A stretch of 64,000 nt of DNA, from contig JAMPIT010000493.1 in NCBI GenBank assembly GCA_026261815.1, positions 9,441,501 through 9,505,500 of the forward strand, given 5' to 3'. The stretch is from Monarcha castaneiventris obscurior (taxonomy: Eukaryota > Chordata > Aves > Passeriformes > Monarchidae). Positions 57,174-64,000 of the stretch are shown piece after piece. Each line of letters begins with the position of its first letter. Position 1 is the stretch's first letter. The translations under genes and the position numbers were made by a program. The notes beneath the pieces are model-generated. The model was not told the DNA's origin. It did no database searches and worked only from the letters and a program-made list of their open reading frames with translations.

Positions 57174-59699
57174 TAACTGCAGCTGGAGGGACGGAGACTT
57201 TCCTCACTTTCTTGCATTAAAATTCAAATGAAAATGATGATATTCCGTTAATCACTGCCCTGCAATCCCTGGAAGGGAATTCAGCAGGCTCTGATGGAAA
57301 TTTGCTTTATTCCCCTCAGTCCCAGCTTGCACTTTCACCCTGAGAGCCGAAGGGGCTGAGAATGATGGAGTTTCCTGCCAATCAACCCCAGGAAATGCAG
57401 GAATCCCTGCCATGAGCTCCACTCCGGATTTCCAGGCCGGAGCAGATGGCAAAGCCACCCTTTGTGACAAACAAGGGCTGCTCCTGCTGCACCTTGCTCA
57501 GGAAAGGAAATCACCCCACTAATGAGAGGAACTGGGCACACAGTTTTAAATTCCTGATTTATGTGACCTCCAAACAAATTATTTCAGCCCAGAGTTGGGG
57601 TAAGTTACAAGAAAAAGCTCGATCAAAGGCGCTCGTGAGTTCAGGTAAAACCTGACAAAGGATTTCAGGCGAGCACAGAGAGAATCACACAAAGGCCAGG
57701 CTGAAAGGGAATTCCAGAAGTGATCCTGGGCCAGCTTTTATGGGAAAGGGAGCCCAGATGAGAAGAAAAATCATCAGCTTCCAGAAAAATCATCAGAGAA
57801 TGGGAAATTTCACATTTTCATTCAGGATAAACAGGCAATGAACCCTATGGAATATTCAAATTCAAGTGAAACCTGAGCAATTCCAGCCAGGGATTTGTCA
57901 CCAGAGCAGCTCATCCCTTTACTCTCATCCCACCCAAACTCAAACCCAGCTGTGGAAAAAAGTTTCATCCTGGATTTCCCTGCTCCAAGGGCACCATCTG
58001 CCCCACTTTATTTTGATTCCAGAAAATAGATTTCAGGATGAGAGAAATCCCAAACCTGCCAGTTTGTCACAGCAGGGACTCACAGGATTTGCCTAAAAAG
58101 CTCCTGCACAGATGTGATTGCAGTTTGGGGTTTTATCAGCATCCTTTCTGTCCTTTTCGAGAGGAAAAGGGAAAAATCTGCCTCTGGAATGATGGAAACA
58201 ACCAAATATGGCCAGCAATAATTAATAAACCCCCCTCACATGACCAGCTTGGTGCCTTGATTAAGTTATGCAGATAAAGGACTTTTAAAAATACGTAAAT
58301 TGAGAATTCTCACTTACTAAAAAGAATTATTCTGTGGTATCTTTTCTGGGGAAAAGTGGTTCCAGACAGCCTCTGCTGCACCAATTCCCATAAAAAATTG
58401 GGAGTATCACAAAACATTCCCCTCATCCCCTGCTCTGAATGAGGAAATTGGGAATATAGGTCAGGCATGGAGGCTTTTCCTGCCTTCCCAATTTGTTGGT
58501 CTCTTCTTAATTCTTTCAAAGAAACAATCTGCCCTAGCTGGGTGAGCAAAGTTGTGCTTTCAGAGCCCAAGGAAGGAGAGAAAACTTTCCCTGCACACAG
58601 AATTCCAGTCTTGGCCTACACAGGATGATTTCCAGGGATTTTAACTCGCTTTAGATAGGCAAGAAACTTGTTGTTATTTCCCTTGCACAAACTTCCAGGC
58701 AGAGCTGGAATAAAGATGAAAAGCAGGAAGAAAATCTGCACCTAGAAAATGGGAAAAGGGGGGAAAGAGAGATGGGAATGTTCTGCTTCTTGTCTTTCCC
58801 AAAGGGAAGGAAATTCTGGGATTGCCCTGGAGATCCTGGGCCTGCAATCCCAGATCCCACACCTGGAAATGTCCTGGGCAAACTGGAGCTGCCTTCGAAT
58901 TTATCCTTTCCAAGGGATAAAGCAGCAGGAGCCCCAACTGAAAACAGTGGGAAAAGGCACTGAAAGGAGCTGGAAATCCACAGGAAATTTAAATCCCTGC
59001 TAAAGGCTGATGGCCTTGGCCTGGCAGATGCAGAACCTCAGTTTGCTGCCATCTGGGACTTGCAGATACTCTGGAATTTCCCATCTTCCTTTTGATGAAA
59101 TCCCAGCCATAAAATAAAGAACTAAATAAATGAAAGAATAAATAAAAAAAAAGGAATTTCCCAGCACATTCTGCAGTTCTGAGAAATCGAATCCTTTGCA
59201 CCAGCCTTGCCTGTTCCTGTTCATTAGCAAGCCTTGATTTTTCCAATGAGGAGGAATTCAAGGAAATCAGGAAATGCAGATCTGATGTTAGAATACAACA
59301 CAGAGCTCTGACGGCCCTGGCAGACTCTGCCACTGATTTGCACTCACAGATTTTTATTTAATAACCATTAAAAATATTCTGCTGCTCTGGGATTGTTCAA
59401 ACACAAAAATGCTGCGGAAAACCACATTAAATCAGGTTTAGTGGGTTAATCCTGGAATTGCTTGGGAATAATCACCCCTGGTTAGGAAGGACCAACTCTG
59501 CCAGTGGCCAGGGCAAGGCAGAAAGGTGCCAGTCCAGGATTTGCCTCCTCGAGGGGAATGGGAAGAGTTATGGGAAATTCCAGTTTTGGAGCTGCTCTGG
59601 CCAGGTTTTACCCCAAAAGCAACTTTGTCATGTATGGCAGCATCTCCTCCTGCAGAGATCTGGCACCCTGGGTCAAAAAAGTTATTTACTGGGAGGGTG
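57174..59699. other. Non-coding stretch, nothing assignable
   Basis: About 2.5 kb of unique sequence. No gene or repeat family recognised. Confidence 0.5.
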
Positions 59700-59985
59700 G
59701 GGAGGCCCTGGCACAGGTTATCCCAAAAATCTGTGGTTGCCACATCCCTGGGGGTGTCCAAGGCCAGGTTGGATGGGGCTGGGAGCAGCCTGGGATAGGG
59801 GAAGGCCTGGGGGTGAAATTGGATGATCTTTAAGGTCCAGTTATCCCAAAAATCTGTGGTTGCCCCATCCCTGGGAATGTCCAAGGCCAGGCTGGACGGG
59901 GCTGGGAGCACCCTGGGATAGGGGAAGGCCTGGGGGTGAAATTGGATGATTTTAAGGTCCTCTCATCCCAAAGCATCCCACATCT
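59700..59985 (+). mobile_element. CR1 LINE 3' end with an internal tandem duplication
   Basis: CR1 sense blocks 'ggaggccctggcacaggtt', 'tccctgggggtgtccaag', 'ggttggatggggctggg' and 'aattggatgatctttaagg'. A unit of about 121 bp beginning near 'agttatcccaaaaatctgtg' or its equivalent is present twice (about 59717-59837 and 59838-59960), followed by one terminal tail. The two units are very similar, so the duplication happened after insertion. Confidence 0.85.
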
Positions 59986-60589
59986 CCACAACTCCAGCGC
60001 AGAAACGAGTGAGGCACCTAAAAATCTAAATAATTCCCATTAAAACACAAGTTGATATCCAGGAAAACCACGGAGCAGAGCTGCATCCCCACATTTCTGA
60101 GTTTATTATGCAACATCTCAGCACGGGGTCACCGCCTCACCTCCAGCAGCAGCCCTGGGCATGGGAAAAGCTCCTCATTCAAGGCTGGGTTTCAGTTCCC
60201 CGTTGCCACCCAGCCATCGATGGTTGCTGTGCTACAGAGCAAATATTTTCCCCCTTTGGGTTGTTTAACAACAAACAAAACCCCGTGGGGAAGTGGTTTT
60301 CTGGCCTGGTTTGCTACGGGGACAAGTAGGCCTTGAAACCAGAGCGGCCTGGTTTCCTGGGCAGTTCCTAGAAGTTAAACCTGGAATATTCCAGTTGTGC
60401 CAGGCTTTGGGGTCGCTGTGGGGCAGCCACACCATGGCAGGGTGGGAATGTAGCAGGAGCCCTTCCCAGCCCAGGGAAAAATGGGATTTTCCTCTTCACT
60501 TTCCACAGAAATTTTATTTCATGGGATTAACGCCCTCCAGGTGCTCAGGGTGCTGAGCTGGATGGGACAGGGGGTTTTGAACCTGGGTT

Positions 60590-61172
60590 GTTTTTCCTCT
60601 CTTTGGGGATGATTTCTTCTCTCCTTTTGGGGGCTGATTTTTCCCGTTTTGGGCTGAATTTTCTCTCCCCCTTTTTTGGGGCAAATATTTTCTCCCCCCT
60701 TTTGCAGCCGAAATTTTCCCCCCATTTTTGGGGCTGGATTCTTTTCTCCCCTTCCAGGGCCAATGTTTTTTCCCCCTTTCAGGGCCAACTTTTCTTCTCC
60801 CCCCTTTTTGGGGCTGATTTCTTTCTCCCCCACTTTCTTGGGACTAGATTTTTTTTGCCCCCTTTTTGGGCCCAATTATTTTCCCTCCCTCTTTTCAGGG
60901 CCGATTTTTTCCCTCCTTTTTGGGGCTGGATTTTTTTCGCCCTCTATCAAGGCCAATTATTTTCCCTCCCCCTTTTGGAGCCGATTTTCTCCCCCTTTCA
61001 CAGCTGATTTTTCTCCCCCTTTTCAGGGCTGATTTTTTCCCTCCTTTTTGGGGTTGGATTCTTTCCCTCCCCTTTTTTGGGGGCCAGATTTTTTCGCCCC
61101 TTTTCAGGGCTAATTTTTTTTCCCCTTTCATGGCTGATTTTTGTCCCCCCTTTTGGGGCTGGATTTTTTCTC
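60590..61172. repeat. Imperfect ~35-bp minisatellite with TTTTGGGG cores
   Basis: About 16-17 units built from CCCCC / TTTTT / GGGGC blocks followed by a GATTTTTTTC segment. Several units contain TTTTGGGG or CCCCTTTTTGGGGC. Open frames on both strands (Phe/Pro/Leu-rich; Lys/Gly/Glu-rich) are artefacts. Unit length varies from about 30 to 40 bp. Confidence 0.9.
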
Positions 61173-62718
61173 CCTGCACTACAAACCCAGCACTGCCATT
61201 TCTGTGTTTTCAGACAGGATCCCATCACCCTGAGCCATCTCTGTGCCATCAGAACACCTCACACTTGCTCTGACTTCCAAAAAAATTCCCTGGGATTTCC
61301 AGTTTGAAGAAAAAATCTGATCATTTTCATGAACTTTGATGTTTCAGGGCAAAAAAATAAAAAGAGAAAAATTCAACTCCCCCAGAAGTGATTATTGAGA
61401 TTTCGAGTTATAAATCAGCATCAAATGATTCCAGGAAATGTGATGGAATTTAGCTGGGAAAAAAGGCAATTATGGAATTCAGATCCCACTTAATTTCAAG
61501 TCCTGATCCAAACACAGGGAGGATTTTGCCCCCCAATTTTAACCCCAGGAGAGGATCTCCAGATGTCCCTGACAAACGTAACAAAATCTCACATCTGTTA
61601 GAAAACCCTACACAGGGACAAGAGTTATTAAAAGTAATTAATGATAATTAATTCAATAACCTGGGGATGAAGGAAGAGAATTAAGTGAATTTTAAGGGGT
61701 TACGACTCAAGGAATGAAGCATTTTCCCCCCAAAGCATCATGATAATAGATATAAAAAACTGAGGGAATTTCAATGGTTTTTAAACCACAGAAAAAGGAA
61801 ATTTTATCATTTAAGTGCCAAGCAGCAAATGCTCTGTAAAAACATTTTTACTCCAGATAAACCCTGATGGTAGAAGAATTTTAATTCATCACGAGCAGCT
61901 CGTGTGGTGCTGCTCCCTGTGGGTCACCAGCACACTGAGAAAAACCTCCTTGCCTTGTTTTGTGTATTTGCACACAAATTATGTGCAAATAATGATATAA
62001 AATCGGATAAAACACAGCTGGGACTTTGAGGAAACAGAAGCAGGAGGAGAAATGTGAGAGCTTTTCAAAGCAGGGCTGGCTCAGGCAGCGGTTGCTTGGA
62101 ATATGCAGGAAATCATCTTCAGTTCTTTAATTTGATCTTCTGTGCATCGGAACACTGAGCTCCAATCATTCATCCACTGTGCTGAATAATAAACCTGGGT
62201 TTAACTAAGCTGAAATTAGAGTTTAGCTAATGCACCTTCTGCTCCTTGGGCAGGCAAGTCTCAGTCTGAGCATCTTCCTCACCCTTGGAAATCACTTCCA
62301 GAATATCATCAATAAATGGCATTCAAAGTGTGCCCAGGCTCTCATTTCAATTTGATTTCAGCTTTTAAAGAAACTCTGGATTCTCTGGCAGATTCCAAGG
62401 GCTTTAAGCACGGAAATTCTCCCTGGAAGGGGAAGCGACTACATTTAAATCACCTCGTTAGCAGCTAAATAGAAAGTGTTGAAGCATTTTATCCCATCTC
62501 TAGGTAATTTCTGTGCTCTCCCTCTCCATTTTAAACGCATTTAACAAAGGCAATAACAATTAAAATAAAGAGGGATTGATCAGGCAGTGGTTTGTTGTTA
62601 ACCATTGCTTTGCAAAGTTGCAATAATTTGGGGAAAATGTGATTTTTTTTTTTAATACAGTAACGGCAGGAGGAGGCAGGAGGATTGCACAGGAAAAATG
62701 GGATGTCCTTGCTGCCAA
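61173..62718. other. Non-coding stretch, nothing assignable
   Basis: AT-rich unique sequence with a T-run at about 62643-62653. No supported feature. Confidence 0.5.
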
Positions 62719-62722
62719 GAAC

Positions 62723-63159
62723 TGATGCCTTCTGCAGCCACCCAGAAACAGAGACCAGACAGGAGTAAGGGAATAAAGATCGGGGTTTATTTGAAGGCCT
62801 TCAAGGCACACCCTGGGGGAGCCAGAGGCTGCCTCCAAAAATGGACCCCAAGATGGAGCCCAGGTCACGAGTTCTTCACACCTTTATAGGTTTGGTTCAT
62901 TTGCATACCACGGTTAATTCTCCAATTAAAGCCCCAGGTTAATGATGGAATTCCCCTCAGCTTGCTCCCCCCTTAGAGGCTTTGGGTTACACATTTTGGG
63001 CCTAGCAGAGCCTGGCTGTCCTGAAGGCAAAGCCCGGAGAGGCTTTGTTATGTCTGCCCAGCACGAGAGAGCAGAAATTCCAGGCTACAAGGAGCTTCAG
63101 AGTTACACTCTAAGCAGTACAGAATTTGAAAAATATAAAAGTTAAAACCTAAGGCATCA
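62723..63159 (-). mobile_element. Solo LTR, main family, copy 5 (no target duplication)
   Basis: 437 bp with intact TGATGCCTT / AAGGCATCA termini. Minus-strand TATA (plus-strand CTTTATAG 62882-62889), octamer and AATAAA are present. The flanking 4-mers differ: GAAC on the left and TCCT on the right. Since the four sister copies all have perfect duplications, this one was probably formed or altered by recombination. Confidence 0.93.
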
Positions 63160-64000
63160 TCCTAAAGAGGAATAGAAATAATTTAGAGGGAGAACTCCCT
63201 GGCAGTGACCAGCGCTCTCTGCTTACTCAGCCCTGCACCACCATGCCCACGGCCTGGGAGGATTATGGAATGAAAGGGCAGCTTGATGGACAGGCCATGA
63301 AATCCCTGCAGCCTCCAATCCCACTGGGATCACTCTCTGGCCCTGCCAAGCTCCTGGAAAGCTCCTCTGGGTGAAACCTCTGCAATCTGCCCTTTGAGGG
63401 TGACCCCGGGCTCTCAGCTGGGCACCAACTCCTGGCACAGCTCAGGGAAAAGTTTTTCCTACTGTACCTAACCCACCCAAGAGGGTTTTGGTGACCCCAG
63501 CTCTGGGAGCACACACAGAGCTCTTGGACAGGCTGAAAACACCACAGGATTTTTTTTTTTTTATTCCTTCCCTTCGTTGGGAAAATAAAAAGTGAAACTA
63601 AACTCGAGCCCTACTCAGCATTAGGAGCTGCTCTTTGCTTCCAGCACTGCAGCAGCTCTGTGGATCCTGTGTCTGCCTCCAAGTTTTTCCCAGAGTTTGG
63701 GTTATTTTGGGTCTGGCCAGGCCATTCTGGGGCAGTAAATCTGGGAGGAGATGACAATCCCTGATGTCAGCACTGTGACCTCTGCTAAGGGACATTTCTC
63801 TGGTGTTTTTAGGGCTTGCAGGCTCCTTAAGAAAAAAAAAAAAAAAAACCCAAAAAAATTCCCCAAATCAAACAAACAGCAAAACAACAAGAGGAAAAAT
63901 CAGAACAAAGTTGAAGCCTTGTTAAATACCTGATAGTTATTGATGTAGAAAAGCTGCTCACTCAATTCCCATCATCCCAGCAGCAACACTGCAGGATTTG
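63160..64000. other. Non-coding stretch with a poly-A run
   Basis: Unique sequence to the window end. A run of 17 A lies at 63832-63848. No gene recognised. Confidence 0.5.

Noticed and set aside
60590..61172. TTTTGGGG motifs as telomere-like sequence
   Set aside because: The motif occurs once per ~35-bp unit and not in tandem; vertebrate telomeres are TTAGGG.
3266..63159. Alternating LTR spacings of about 12.1, 17.3, 12.2 and 17.8 kb, suggesting a ~29.5-kb segmental duplication
   Set aside because: Flanks and target duplications of the five LTRs differ, and the sequence between them does not repeat, so the spacing is coincidence.
1..64000. CRISPR-like arrays (regular ~30-bp repeats)
   Set aside because: Units are directly tandem with no unique spacers, and the context is vertebrate.

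Overview
This window is vertebrate, and almost certainly avian, non-coding DNA. It contains many truncated CR1 LINE 3' ends with the CR1 8-bp tail motif, several solo LTRs of endogenous retroviruses (ERVs), and long simple repeats and minisatellites. It has none of the compact operon-like gene layout of a microbe. A songbird is my best guess from the look of the LTRs, but that is inference. I could not support any complete protein-coding gene, tRNA, rRNA or CRISPR. Most long open frames here are translations of simple repeats that lack stop codons. The one stretch that reads somewhat like an exon (20712-21058, ending at a consensus 5' splice site) is listed as a weak candidate only.

Layout. 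0-5 kb: a 32-bp minisatellite at the left edge, a CR1 3' end with an expanded 8-bp tail, an older ERV-like remnant carrying a nested solo LTR, and TTA / TTTTAA tracts. 5-10 kb: CR1 debris, a tandem duplication, and copy A of an unclassified ~0.5 kb dispersed repeat. 10-16 kb: a ~570-bp TCCTC polypyrimidine tract lying between the two arms of an inverted repeat that includes CR1 tails, a 620-bp solo LTR with a 5-bp duplication (GGAGC), the second copy of the main LTR family, and a pair of RFX X-box-like motifs. 17-21 kb: a 20-bp minisatellite, a GC-rich stretch, a 1.1-kb (GCAGGA)n-type tract with a strong G-quadruplex motif, the weak exon candidate, and a CR1. 24-30 kb: a ~1-kb 20-bp minisatellite with 160-bp higher-order structure, composite CR1 pieces, and a ~1-kb 15/16-bp minisatellite split by a solo LTR with a perfect 6-bp target duplication. 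31-45 kb: mostly unremarkable sequence with CR1 pieces, two more main-family LTRs, copy B of the dispersed repeat in inverted orientation, and a ~530-bp GAA/GAC/GAT tract. 46-64 kb: a ~1.07-kb 33-bp minisatellite, a second dispersed repeat pair, an ERV LTR beside a tandem duplication, a CR1 with an internal duplication, a TTTTGGGG-containing minisatellite, and the fifth main-family LTR.

The best-supported result is one family of five ~438-bp solo LTRs at about 3.3, 15.4, 32.7, 44.9 and 62.7 kb, all on the minus strand. Four have perfect 4-bp target duplications (TATT, CATC, CAGC, GTTT). The fifth has none. Their informative sites conflict with any single tree. I see no novel enzymatic or defence system. 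The interest lies in repeat architecture and in how the mobile elements date and interrupt it.
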